A stretch of DNA of 64,000 bases from CAMLQK01 sp964654135 (GTDB lineage Bacteria > Patescibacteriota > Saccharimonadia > Saccharimonadales > UBA4665), in assembly GCA_964654135.1 (NCBI GenBank), contig CAZZHV010000001.1, positions 1-64,000 of the forward strand. The letters are read 5' to 3'. The notes under the pieces are model-generated. The model made no database searches. It saw only the letters and a program-made list of their open reading frames with translations, and was not told the origin of the DNA. Below, one piece after another: positions 1-7,653 of the stretch; the stretch's first letter is position 1, and the number at the start of each line of letters is the position of its first letter. A program made the position numbers and the translations under genes.

Positions 1-104
1 ATTTCCCTATGAGGACACTGAAAGACGATCAGTTTGATAGGCGCAAGGTGGAAGTACAGCAATGTATGGAGCCGAAGCGTACTAATAGTCCCATCGACTT
101 TTTA
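1..104 (+). rRNA. 23S ribosomal RNA, 3' end (partial)
   Basis: The first hundred bases match the conserved 3' end of bacterial 23S rRNA: a GATAGGC block followed by GAGCCGAAGCGTACTAATAG, close to the usual GAGCTAACC-GTACTAAT terminus. The gene enters from outside the window. The 3' boundary is approximate and set by where conservation stops. The 5S gene follows about 180 bases later, so this is the end of an rRNA operon on the plus strand. Confidence 0.9.
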
Positions 105-108
105 TGTT

Positions 109-143
109 CTCTCATTCATACGGCTTGCCGTATTGGGTGAGAG
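109..143 (+). other. Hairpin in the 23S-5S spacer
   Basis: CTCTCATT and GGTGAGAG pair around an inner ATACGGC/GCCGTAT stem. It lies just after the 23S 3' end, and a second small stem (CCCAC/GTGGG, about 259-276) precedes 5S. Such stems are typical RNase processing substrates in rRNA spacers. No tRNA gene is visible in the spacer. Confidence 0.5.
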
Positions 144-280
144 GAATGCTTTGACTAGTTATTGGTGTTTATCTACAATGATTACACTAACGTTTGTTTT
201 AACAAATGCTTTTACATCTCAATTATCTTCGTGCATTTTGAGATGGACATCGACTTCTCCCACTATTGTGAGTGGGTGTA

Positions 281-396
281 GTCGGTGCCCATGGCGCGAG
301 GGAAACACCTGTTCCCATGCCGAACACAGCAGTTAAGCCTCGTAGCGGTTACAATACTTGGGCCATCAAGCCCTGGGAAAATAGCACGGTGCCGAA
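281..396 (+). rRNA. rrf: 5S ribosomal RNA
   Basis: Contains the conserved 5S core CCCATGCCGAACACAGCAGT followed by TAAGCC. The ends, TCGGTGCC and GGTGCCGA, pair as helix I if G-U pairs are allowed, which fixes the boundaries to about a base. Length is about 115 nt, normal for 5S. A strong intrinsic terminator follows within ten bases, so this closes the rRNA operon. Confidence 0.93.
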
Positions 397-402
397 TTAT
401 AT

Positions 403-437
403 AAAAGCCATCCGAGTAGGATGGCTTTTATCTTTTT
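403..437 (+). terminator. Intrinsic terminator of the rRNA operon
   Basis: AAAAGCCATCC and GGATGGCTTTT form an 11-bp stem with a 4-base GAGT loop, followed by a T-rich tail. It directly follows 5S. Confidence 0.9.
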
Positions 438-516
438 AAGAGCATTTTATATTCAGTTGATTTTGACTTGCAGTTGATAAAGTAAGAGGGTACTAAGTAA
501 GGGAGCTCTCGTTATC

Positions 517-816
517 ATGAATTGTCCTGTTTGTAAGGTATCGCTCGTTATGAGTGATCGTAATGGTGTTGAAATTGATTATTGCCCCAACTGTCGAGGT
601 GTGTGGCTGGACAGAGGCGAACTCGATAAGATCATTGAGCGCGCCGGAAATAACGGTGAACAGCACTCCCGGGACCGGAAGGAGCACCACGAGCACCACG
701 ACGATCGTCGACATGACAATGACCACGACTACGACGAGAGTCATGATAAATACCCAAGTCACCACGATAAAAAGCACAAGAAAGAAAACTTTCTAGGCGA
801 TTTGTTCGATTTTTAG
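517..816 (+). CDS. TFIIB-type zinc-ribbon protein with His/Asp-rich tail
   Basis: A 99-residue protein. The N-terminal 45 residues carry CPVC and CPNC pairs and the GVWLDRGEL motif, the signature of the small 'transcription factor zinc-finger' (zf-TFIIB) domain. Residues about 50-88 are almost entirely His, Asp, Glu, Lys and Arg, which could bind metal. The family's biochemical role is not established, and this gives no support for a true TFIIB role. An AAGGGA ribosome-binding site lies 12 bases before the ATG. The leader contains an 11-mer, AGAGGGTACTA (485-495), that recurs before ftsZ and nrdJ. It stands alone between the rRNA terminator and the KGG gene. Confidence 0.8.
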   Translation: MNCPVCKVSLVMSDRNGVEIDYCPNCRGVWLDRGELDKIIERAGNNGEQHSRDRKEHHEHHDDRRHDNDHDYDESHDKYPSHHDKKHKKENFLGDLFDF

Positions 817-838
817 GTGCATACCCCTTATGCTGGTA

Positions 839-867
839 TTGACATGAGCGTAATCATGTGATATCAT
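839..867 (+). promoter_or_regulatory. Sigma70-type promoter upstream of the KGG gene
   Basis: A perfect -35 TTGACA, a 17-base spacer and a -10 TATCAT. The predicted start near 874 puts the hairpin at 893-928 inside the leader of the KGG gene. Confidence 0.75.
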
Positions 868-892
868 ATACTTAATTTCGTGAGGAAATAAG

Positions 893-928
893 AGGGTTCC
901 GCGCTATGTGCGCAGGACCCTTTTGTTT
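893..928 (+). terminator. Leader terminator or attenuator before the KGG gene
   Basis: GGGTTCCGCGC and GCGCAGGACCC pair (one mismatch, one G-U) around a 5-base loop, followed by TTTTGTTT. It lies between a strong promoter and the KGG start codon, so the promoter should yield either a terminated RNA of about 55 nt or a full mRNA. It is too far from the promoter to belong to the preceding gene's transcript alone, although it could also stop read-through. Confidence 0.65.
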
Positions 929-969
929 ATTTTATGCGAAAGCCAAATGTATTAAGGGAGATTATTCTT

Positions 970-1188
970 ATGGCAGGTACTCCAAAGGGCGGCGCTGCAG
1001 CCGCTGAGACCAACAAGAAGAAGTACGGTTCTGATTTTTACGCAAAGATCGGCGCTATGGGTGGCAAGAAGGGCCGAACTGGTGGCTTCTACGCTAACCG
1101 CGACTTGGCTCGCCAAGCTGGCGCAAAGGGCGGTCGTATTTCACGTCGCACCAAGAAGACAGAAGACGACGTTACAGTAGTAGCTTAG
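970..1188 (+). CDS. KGG-motif stress protein (GsiB/Con-10-like)
   Basis: A 72-residue, very basic, Gly/Ala/Lys-rich protein with repeated GG-K motifs (PKGG, MGGKKGRTGGF, AKGGRISRR). These match the KGG repeat of small bacterial general-stress proteins related to GsiB, which are thought to be hydrophilic and disordered. The start at 970 is preferred because AAGGGAG lies 9 bases upstream; an earlier in-frame ATG at 934 lacks a ribosome-binding site and would add residues unlike the family. Expression is probably controlled by the strong promoter and leader hairpin just upstream. The family identification is good; the molecular role is unknown. Confidence 0.75.
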   Translation: MAGTPKGGAAAAETNKKKYGSDFYAKIGAMGGKKGRTGGFYANRDLARQAGAKGGRISRRTKKTEDDVTVVA

Positions 1189-1239
1189 TTAGGTCTGATT
1201 GCAATAACAGCTCTAGGATTATTCCTGGGGCTGTTTATT

Positions 1240-1689
1240 TTATTGTAAGCGTCTATAAGGCCTGCAGAAGCGTTCTGCTGTAACGACCCATGTCTGATTG
1301 CAGTTTATGCAGGAATACTGGCCAGATGCACTCTGAACGCCCTGGAGACTGCACGCGGGGCAGCTACTACGCTTATAGAGCCAGTCGCGATAGGAGTCTA
1401 AACAATCCTGCATAAAGTCGGGATCAATCATGACAGCGTACTCGTCTGACAGTTTCTGTGCATGCTCCCAAGCTTGAACCTCTTTCTGTAACAGTTCCAT
1501 ATCACTCTTGTATGTAGTATGTCCCAGTAAAGCATGACTTACTTCATGAAGCAGGCTCCAGGCGTCACTCACGTCGGAAGCTTTTGCATACGTTACCTCT
1601 TTGCGCGAAGGAGACCACTGGAAAACAGTGCCTTCAACAAAGCTAATCGCAGGGTAATTATGCTGTAGCTTTAGAACGAGTTCTTTCAT
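1240..1689 (-). CDS. ImmA/IrrE-like zinc metallopeptidase with C-terminal zinc ribbon
   Basis: A 149-residue protein. HEVSHALLGH at residues 48-57 is a gluzincin HExxH motif of the ImmA/IrrE type; E70 with A73 could supply the third ligand, as in that family's ExxA. The C-terminal third carries CPAC and CINC, which should form a zinc ribbon not usual in ImmA. The start at 1689 is preferred: GAAGAG lies upstream, whereas the longer reading begins at a TTG. The gene overlaps the end of the ROK gene by 32 bases, so the two are probably co-transcribed. No Xre-type repressor, the usual ImmA partner, is nearby, so the substrate is unknown. Confidence 0.65.
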   Translation of the reverse strand: MKELVLKLQHNYPAISFVEGTVFQWSPSRKEVTYAKASDVSDAWSLLHEVSHALLGHTTYKSDMELLQKEVQAWEHAQKLSDEYAVMIDPDFMQDCLDSYRDWLYKRSSCPACSLQGVQSASGQYSCINCNQTWVVTAERFCRPYRRLQ

Positions 1690-2491
1690 AATTTCTCTTC
1701 GCAAAATAGAAGCATCCGTAAATCACGGCATCTTCTGTGCGCTTGGCCGCCTTAACTGGGGGCACGGGTGTAAGGGGGGTGCTAAAACGTTCCATTTCCT
1801 CTTTGAGGTAGGCCCCAAAGCGATCGAAATATGTGCTCACGCCACCACCACAGATAATAATCTCAGGCTGTACTATAGCTACAAGATCAATCATGCCCAC
1901 GCTTAAACTGTGCGCAATCATGCGCCACGTCTTGGTATCGTGTATATCTTGAGCACGCTTGCCATAGCGTCTCACAATTGCGCTACCCGAGGCGAAGCGC
2001 TCCCACCTCTGCAATCGGCCATTGTGCTCCAGCACTATGTGCCCACCTTCAGTGTCTTCAAAATCGGGATCGATTCGTTGGTTAATAACGATTCCAGTTC
2101 CGATTCCAGTACTAATAGTTACGTAGAGTACTCGATCGTAGCGGTCCTCTACGGCAATCGCCTCTGACAGAGCTGCAAGATTGGCATCATTTTCAACGTA
2201 GACCGGGCACTTTGTGATTCGCTCGATGTCACGAGCTATCGGCGCGTTGTGCCAGGGTAGGTTGCCACATGCTATGCCGATGCCATGTTCACGATCAATT
2301 CTGCCCGGAAAGGCTACACAAGTTGCTCTAAATTCTTTTGTAGTAAGATCAGCAACAATTTTCGCTACTTCACGGATAAACATACGATAGTCGCTTGGCG
2401 TGAGAAGCCTATGCTGCTCGACGACCTTACCGGCTTGAGTAAAGCAGGTAATAAGTGTTTTGGTGCCCCCAATATCAATTGCTAGATACAT
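1658..2491 (-). CDS. ROK-family sugar kinase-like protein
   Basis: A 277-residue protein starting MYLAIDIGGTKTLI, the phosphate-1 motif of ASKHA/ROK kinases, with a catalytic-type ENDANLAAL segment (about residues 110-118) and STGIGTGIV. There is no N-terminal helix-turn-helix, so it is a kinase rather than a NagC-type repressor. The usual ROK zinc motif (CxCGxxGCxE after the GH motif) is absent: the equivalent EGGHIVLEHNGRLQRWE has no cysteines. The ATG at 2491 is chosen because DIGGTK must sit near the N-terminus; it lies 10 bases after TGCTAAAAT, an extended -10, so the mRNA may be nearly leaderless. The substrate cannot be told from sequence. Confidence 0.75.
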   Translation of the reverse strand: MYLAIDIGGTKTLITCFTQAGKVVEQHRLLTPSDYRMFIREVAKIVADLTTKEFRATCVAFPGRIDREHGIGIACGNLPWHNAPIARDIERITKCPVYVENDANLAALSEAIAVEDRYDRVLYVTISTGIGTGIVINQRIDPDFEDTEGGHIVLEHNGRLQRWERFASGSAIVRRYGKRAQDIHDTKTWRMIAHSLSVGMIDLVAIVQPEIIICGGGVSTYFDRFGAYLKEEMERFSTPLTPVPPVKAAKRTEDAVIYGCFYFAKRNYERTRSKATA

Positions 2492-2537
2492 GATTAGTAC
2501 TATTTTAGCACGCATAATGCTGAAGTTTAGCCCAACT

Positions 2538-2566
2538 TTGACCATTAGGAGTAAAACAGGTATAAT
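2538..2566 (+). promoter_or_regulatory. rpsA promoter
   Basis: TTGACC, a 17-base spacer and a perfect TATAAT. It faces away from the ROK promoter at about 2502-2507. An AAGGAGG ribosome-binding site (2616-2622) precedes the rpsA ATG. Confidence 0.8.
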
Positions 2567-2632
2567 GTGACTAATCTTGCGTCTACTTTTTAGTAGGCTA
2601 CGGAAAATACATCACAAGGAGGCATGTAAAAC

Positions 2633-3700
2633 ATGTCAAAAGATACTACTATAACAATGGATGAGCTCCTCGCTAACAGCGACGTCAAACACCTCGAGAG
2701 CGGTGAAGTCGTTGAAGGTGTGGTTAGTTCTGTAAAGAAGCACGAAGTCTGGATTGACCTCGGTGCCAAGGGCGTTGGCGTTGTAATGCGTCGCGAAATT
2801 GGTCACGGTCAACAGCTCGAGGTAGACCAAAAGGTTACCGTAAGTGTTATCGATCCTGAACTTGAGGAAGGTTACGCTCTGCTTAGCATGAAGCGTGCCG
2901 CCAAGGATCGCGGTTGGGATGAACTCAAGCGTGTATTTGAATCTCAAGAGATTATCGAAGTTACACCTTACGACGCTAACCGTGGTGGTCTGCTCGTAGA
3001 GCTCGAAGGCATTCGCGGTTTCTTGCCAGTTTCTCAGTTGGCTGCGGGTCACTACCCACGTGTATCTGGCGCTGACAAGGACGAAATCTTGCAGAAGCTC
3101 AACGCTTTGGTTAACAAGCCGATTCGCGTTCGCGTACTCGACGTTAGCCGCAAGGATAACAAGCTTATCTTCTCTGAGAAGGAAGCAGTCAAGGATGACA
3201 TGCAGGCTCGTTTCGCAACCCTTAAGGTTGGTGACGTTGTCGAAGGTGTTATCACTGGTGTTATCGACTTCGGTGCATTCGTAAATGTTGACGGCATTGA
3301 AGGCTTGATCCACATTTCTGAGATCTCTTGGGAACGTGTTGAAGACCCACGCAAGTACGTCAAGGTTGGCGATACTGTTAAGGCTAAGATTATTGCTATC
3401 GACAAAGATCGCCTCAGCCTTAGCTTGAAGCAGATGACTGAAGATCCATGGCTTCAAGAAGTAAAAGCTTTCAGCAAGGGCGACATCGTAGAAGGCAAGA
3501 TCACTCGTATCACACCATTTGGTGCGTTTGTTCAGCTTAGTCCATCTGTTGAAGCTCTCGTTCACGTTTCAGAAATGAGCGATGACGAAACTGTTGATCC
3601 ACAGCAGATCTTCCAGCTTAACGAAAAGAAGCAGTTCAAGGTACTCGATATTGATACCGAAAACCGCAAAATTGCGTTAAGCCTCAAGAGCGCTAAGTAA
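2633..3700 (+). CDS. rpsA: 30S ribosomal protein S1
   Basis: A 355-residue protein with four S1 (OB-fold) repeats at roughly residues 20-83, 100-170, 195-263 and 280-350; the third and fourth carry the canonical DFGAFV/PFGAFV and GLIHISE/ALVHVSE motifs. S1 binds mRNA on the 30S subunit and helps initiation. E. coli S1 has six repeats; four is common in reduced genomes and Gram-positive bacteria. The start follows a strong AAGGAGG by 10 bases. infB follows after 57 bases with no obvious terminator, so the two may share a transcript. Confidence 0.95.
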   Translation: MSKDTTITMDELLANSDVKHLESGEVVEGVVSSVKKHEVWIDLGAKGVGVVMRREIGHGQQLEVDQKVTVSVIDPELEEGYALLSMKRAAKDRGWDELKRVFESQEIIEVTPYDANRGGLLVELEGIRGFLPVSQLAAGHYPRVSGADKDEILQKLNALVNKPIRVRVLDVSRKDNKLIFSEKEAVKDDMQARFATLKVGDVVEGVITGVIDFGAFVNVDGIEGLIHISEISWERVEDPRKYVKVGDTVKAKIIAIDKDRLSLSLKQMTEDPWLQEVKAFSKGDIVEGKITRITPFGAFVQLSPSVEALVHVSEMSDDETVDPQQIFQLNEKKQFKVLDIDTENRKIALSLKSAK

Positions 3701-3757
3701 TTAGCTAGCTCGTAACTATATTATGACGCCGTTTATCGGCAGAAAGGGTGCCTTCTC

Positions 3758-5518
3758 ATGGCTCGTACTATTGAAATTGAAGACATGACCACAGTAGGCA
3801 CTCTTGCCGAAAAACTCAGCCTGCCAGTAACGAAACTTATTGGTGAGCTAATGAGGAACGGCGTCATGGCTACGGTTAATGAGCGTATCGACTTCGATAC
3901 AGCACAGATTATTGTTGAAGAACTCGGTCTTGACGTAACACTATCAAAGAAGGCGATTGAACAGATTGCTCCTACGCGCGAAAAGCGTGAGCACGGTGAA
4001 AGTGCCGTACCACGCCCACCGGTTGTTGCTGTTATGGGCCACGTCGACCACGGTAAAACCAGCCTATTGGACGCAATCCGAGGCGCACAGGTTGCCAAGG
4101 GTGAAGCTGGTGGTATTACACAGCACATTTCCGCATACCAGATTAAGCATAACGACCGTGCTATTACCTTTTTGGACACACCTGGTCACGAAGCATTTGC
4201 AGCTATCCGTGAACACGGTGCTCACCTAACTGACATCGCAATTATCGTTGTTGCTGCAGATGATGGCATTAAGCCTCAGACAATCGAGGCCATTCGCTTT
4301 GCCCGTAAAGCAGGCGTGAAGATCATTGTCGCTATCAACAAGATCGATAAAGAAGGCGCAGACGTTAACCGCGTCAAGCAGCAGCTCGCTGAGCAAGAAT
4401 TACTCCCAGAAGAGTGGGGCGGTGACACTGTTATTGTTGAAGTCTCCGCTAAGACTAAGCAGGGCGTCGATAGCTTGCTCGATATGGTTCTTCTTGTGAC
4501 CGATGTCGAAGACTTGCGCGCAGAAAACGAAGGTCCATCAACTGGCCTTGTTATTGAAGCTCACATGGAGCAGGGTCGTGGTCCTATTGCGAATGCACTT
4601 ATCGAAGAAGGTACGTTGCACGTAGGCGACTTTGTTGTGGCGGGTTCTACCTACGCTAAAATTCGCGTTCTCCAGGACTCTAATGGCGCATCTATCAAGG
4701 AAGCTGGTCCTTCGACGCCTGTTGTTATCTCTGGCTTTAAGACTTTGCCAGAGTTCGGTGACGAGTTTAATGTTGTTAAGAACGAAAAGGATGCACGAGC
4801 TCAGTCTGAGCAAGCTGCTATTCAGAAGCAAACCGGTGCTGGTCGTAGCGACATGAGCAGCAGCGAGTTGATCCGTATGATCAACCGCAACAACGAAGTT
4901 ACTAATCTGAATATTATCATTCGTGCGGACGTGCAAGGCTCACTCACCTCTGTTATCGATAGCCTTAAGGCGCTTGATACAGATGAGGTTGCTGTACATA
5001 TTGTAAGCTCAGGTGTGGGCTCTCTAACAGAGAACGACCTTCACTTGGCCGGAACAAGTAACGCCATTATCTATGGCTTTAACGTACAGGTTCCCGCGAA
5101 CATTAAACGACTTGCAAGCCGCGATAAAATTATAATTCGCCTATATAAAGTCATTTATGAGCTCATTGATGACGTCAAAAATGGTCTTAGCGCCTTGCTT
5201 GCCCCAGAAATTGTTGAGACCGAACAAGGACGTCTCGTTGTACGTGGTATCTTTAAGACAACAAAGACTGAGGTTATTTGTGGCGGTGAAGTGACTAAGG
5301 GCAAACTCACAGCTCCATCGATTGCGCGTGTTATGCGCGACGGCAAGCAACTCGCTGAAGTAGAAGTTACTATGTTGAAGCGCGGTCCACAAGAGACTAA
5401 GGAAGTCTTTGAGGGCGATATGTGTGGTATGAGCATTAAGACTAGCTCACGTGTTGACCTCCAAGAGGGCGATCACATCGAACTATTTAGTCGCGAAACA
5501 GTAACCCGTTCACTTTAA
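3758..5518 (+). CDS. infB: Translation initiation factor IF-2
   Basis: A 586-residue GTPase that brings initiator tRNA to the 30S subunit. Visible motifs: G1 GHVDHGKTSLLD (residues about 92-103), G3 DTPGHEAF, G4 NKIDK and G5 SAK. The later beta-barrel and C-terminal fMet-tRNA-binding regions are complete to the usual end. The N-terminal region before the G domain is only about 85 residues, much shorter than E. coli IF-2 and typical of streamlined bacteria. AGAAAGGGTG serves as the ribosome-binding site. It sits downstream of rpsA in a translation cluster. Confidence 0.96.
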   Translation: MARTIEIEDMTTVGTLAEKLSLPVTKLIGELMRNGVMATVNERIDFDTAQIIVEELGLDVTLSKKAIEQIAPTREKREHGESAVPRPPVVAVMGHVDHGKTSLLDAIRGAQVAKGEAGGITQHISAYQIKHNDRAITFLDTPGHEAFAAIREHGAHLTDIAIIVVAADDGIKPQTIEAIRFARKAGVKIIVAINKIDKEGADVNRVKQQLAEQELLPEEWGGDTVIVEVSAKTKQGVDSLLDMVLLVTDVEDLRAENEGPSTGLVIEAHMEQGRGPIANALIEEGTLHVGDFVVAGSTYAKIRVLQDSNGASIKEAGPSTPVVISGFKTLPEFGDEFNVVKNEKDARAQSEQAAIQKQTGAGRSDMSSSELIRMINRNNEVTNLNIIIRADVQGSLTSVIDSLKALDTDEVAVHIVSSGVGSLTENDLHLAGTSNAIIYGFNVQVPANIKRLASRDKIIIRLYKVIYELIDDVKNGLSALLAPEIVETEQGRLVVRGIFKTTKTEVICGGEVTKGKLTAPSIARVMRDGKQLAEVEVTMLKRGPQETKEVFEGDMCGMSIKTSSRVDLQEGDHIELFSRETVTRSL

Positions 5519-5577
5519 ATCTTTATTCGCCAAGTGCCGCACGCACATGGTACGATATAAATGCATAAGGAGTACGC

Positions 5578-6162
5578 ATGATTAAGCTTGACGATAATTT
5601 ACTTGCAGAACTTGGCCTCCAGGCGTTACCTGCTGAAGAAAAGAAAGCCTTACTTAAGCATATTTACGAGACATTGGAGATGCGCGTTGGTACAACACTA
5701 GCACGACAGATGACCGATGCTCAGCTTGATGAATTCGAAAGTTTTATTAATAGCAATGACGAAGCTGGTGCTTTGCGTTGGCTCGAGACAAACTTCCCTA
5801 ACTACAAAGATGTAGTTGCCCAAGAGTTCGAGGTTCTTAAGAACGAAATCCGTCAGGCAGCGCCTCAGATTTTGGCTGGTGCTCAAGCTCAGCAGCAACA
5901 AATGCAGCAGCCAGCTCCTCAGCCTCAATACCAGCAGCCAATGCAACAGGCTATGCCACAACCACAATATCAGCCACAGCCTCAGATGCCTGTAGACCCT
6001 TATCAGGTCCCACAACAGCCACAACAAGGGTTTGATGGACAACAACAAGTGCCTGGTGGATTTGCGCAGCCTCAACAGGGATATTCTCAGGCTCCTCAAT
6101 ACCAGCAGCCTCAGCAACAGCAGCCGCCATACGACCAAGACCAATTTGGCCAAGCAGCTTAG
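5578..6162 (+). CDS. DUF5663-type protein with Gln/Pro-rich tail
   Basis: A 194-residue protein. Residues 1-90 are a compact helical domain (the start MIKLDDNLLAELGLQALPAE, later FINSNDEAGALRWLE and NFPNY) resembling DUF5663, a family I associate with Patescibacteria. Residues 100-194 are low complexity, dominated by Gln and Pro with repeated PQYQQP-type units, presumably disordered. There is no signal peptide or membrane segment, so it is predicted cytosolic. An AAGGAGT site precedes the ATG and a TATAAA hexamer lies upstream. Function unknown; it converges with fmt. Confidence 0.6.
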   Translation: MIKLDDNLLAELGLQALPAEEKKALLKHIYETLEMRVGTTLARQMTDAQLDEFESFINSNDEAGALRWLETNFPNYKDVVAQEFEVLKNEIRQAAPQILAGAQAQQQQMQQPAPQPQYQQPMQQAMPQPQYQPQPQMPVDPYQVPQQPQQGFDGQQQVPGGFAQPQQGYSQAPQYQQPQQQQPPYDQDQFGQAA

Positions 6163-6171
6163 ATATAGCAA

Positions 6172-7080
6172 CTAAAGAAATTGTTTATAGCCGGCCAAGA
6201 ATGATTGGCCGGTCATTTCTTGTTTGCCAGCAGGCTTCATTGTGTCAATGACGAGAGCTTTTTCGCCACAATAGGCTACAAGTTGCTTATCGACAACCGC
6301 GAAGCTACCCGCATGGCCAGCTAGGTCAATTACATGCGCACTTGTTATAACAACTTCACGTTTGGCGATGGTCGCTCGGCTCTTAGGCCACTCAATAAAA
6401 GCGCGTATTTCGCGCTCAATATTTTCGGCAGGCTTATTCCAGTTGATAATGCCGTCTTCTTTCGTGAGCTTCCTTGAGTAGGTTGCTTCAATCTTAGAAG
6501 TTTGGGGCTGAGGTACGATATGACCCTCGATGTAGTCAGGAATAATTGTTGTTAGTAGCGTGTCGCTAAGCTCTATAAGGCCTGCGGTAAGCTCCGGAGT
6601 CGTAATAGTGTCACTTAGCCCATAAACGCCATAACCAAGCAGTGGGCCTTCGTCCATGGCTTCGACGAGCATCATGAGGCTCACTCCAGTTGTTTTCTGG
6701 CCACTCAAGATTGAAAAAGTTATAGGGTCCGCACCACGCCACTCAGGCAACAGAGAAAAATGACTGTTGACGATGCCAAGCGGAAAATAATCGATAGCTT
6801 TTTGCGATACAATGATTCCAAAATCAATCAGAACTCCAATTTTGCTACTGAAAGGATCCTTCTCAATGAGCTCATCAAGGCTTCGCTTGTTGGAGACGGT
6901 ATGAATTTCTAGCTTTAGCTCCTCGGCAATACGAATTACTGGGACGTCACCCTTGTGATGTGCAGCCCGCGGCTTAGTTACAACGGCTTCGATTGTAAAG
7001 TTTTGCGCAAGTAAACGCAGGCTCTCGGCTGCAACTGGTCCGCTACCAAAGAATACTATTGGCTTTGATGTCTTTTTCAT
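6172..7080 (-). CDS. fmt: Methionyl-tRNA formyltransferase
   Basis: A 302-residue enzyme that formylates initiator Met-tRNA using 10-formyl-tetrahydrofolate. The N-terminal formyltransferase domain starts PIVFFGSGPVAAESL and includes NSHFSLLPEWRGADP, in which N, H and the downstream D are the catalytic elements. The C-terminal tRNA-binding beta-barrel is recognisable (YSRKLTKEDGIINW, then RAFIEWPKS). The ATG at 7080 is preferred over an upstream in-frame start at 7107 because the Rossmann strand begins directly after it. It overlaps def by 38 bases, and priA-def-fmt is a classic cluster. Confidence 0.93.
   Translation of the reverse strand: MKKTSKPIVFFGSGPVAAESLRLLAQNFTIEAVVTKPRAAHHKGDVPVIRIAEELKLEIHTVSNKRSLDELIEKDPFSSKIGVLIDFGIIVSQKAIDYFPLGIVNSHFSLLPEWRGADPITFSILSGQKTTGVSLMMLVEAMDEGPLLGYGVYGLSDTITTPELTAGLIELSDTLLTTIIPDYIEGHIVPQPQTSKIEATYSRKLTKEDGIINWNKPAENIEREIRAFIEWPKSRATIAKREVVITSAHVIDLAGHAGSFAVVDKQLVAYCGEKALVIDTMKPAGKQEMTGQSFLAGYKQFL
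6191..6212 (+). terminator. Hairpin inside the fmt 3' coding end, possible terminator for the DUF5663 gene
   Basis: CCGGCCAA and TTGGCCGG form a perfect 8-bp stem with a 6-base loop, followed on the plus strand by TCATTTCTTGTTT. It lies 29 bases after the DUF5663 stop but inside the last codons of the convergent fmt gene, so one sequence would serve both purposes. The T-tract is interrupted. Confidence 0.45.
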
Positions 7081-7615
7081 AGTCGAGCTCCTGAAGATGA
7101 CCGTCATCTTTTAGCTTAAAGAAAGCCTTGGGGTCATCTTTGATGTGATCAATGAAGACAATACCATTCGTGTGATCAATCTCGTGTTGGAAAATGCGTG
7201 CCAAAAAGCCTTCGGCAGTAACACGAAACTCTTTACCGTCTTCGTCCATCGCTTTTACGCGAACTTTTGTATGGCGAGGCACTTTACCATAGACGTCTGG
7301 TACGCTGAGGCAGCCTTCGTAGTCTTCTTCGACTGTGCCTTCGTATTTTGTAATGACAGGATTGATGAAAACAGTGAAGGTATGATCTTCCTTGTCATCG
7401 AAATCATTACGAATTACAACAATTCGATAGAGTTTGTCCACCTGCACGGCAGCAAGCGCGACTCCAACTTCGTGTTCGCGACTCTCTTCCCAGTCGATTG
7501 TTGCAAGTTTCATACCCTCGATGAGGTTTTTAATTTGCTCATCTACGATACCAACTTTTTGTGATCGTTGGCGCAAATGAGGATTTGGCAAAGAAATAAT
7601 ATCATTTTTGGTCAT
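7043..7615 (-). CDS. def: Peptide deformylase
   Basis: A 190-residue metalloenzyme that removes the formyl group from new proteins. All three family motifs are present: GVALAAVQV (usually GxGLAAxQ), EGCLSVP with the metal-binding Cys, and QHEIDHTNG with the HExxH ligands. The G-to-V change in the first motif is a mild variant. The start ATG has no Shine-Dalgarno and is 8 bases after a TATACT, suggesting a leaderless transcript. It overlaps fmt, the enzyme whose product it acts on. Confidence 0.94.
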   Translation of the reverse strand: MTKNDIISLPNPHLRQRSQKVGIVDEQIKNLIEGMKLATIDWEESREHEVGVALAAVQVDKLYRIVVIRNDFDDKEDHTFTVFINPVITKYEGTVEEDYEGCLSVPDVYGKVPRHTKVRVKAMDEDGKEFRVTAEGFLARIFQHEIDHTNGIVFIDHIKDDPKAFFKLKDDGHLQELDYEKDIKANSILW

Positions 7616-7623
7616 TGCCCAAC

Positions 7624-7653
7624 AGTATACCGTATCTGTAAGGGCTATTACAA
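7624..7653 (-). promoter_or_regulatory. def promoter, leaderless geometry
   Basis: On the minus strand: TTGTAA, an 18-base spacer, TATACT, then 8 bases to the def ATG. Transcription would begin at or 1-2 bases before the start codon. It allows def-fmt to be expressed independently of priA, although the -35 overlaps the end of priA. Confidence 0.55.

Noticed and set aside
2636..3565. A 309-codon reading frame antisense to rpsA
   Set aside because: It mirrors the S1 gene, has no ribosome-binding site and no family resemblance. A shadow frame.
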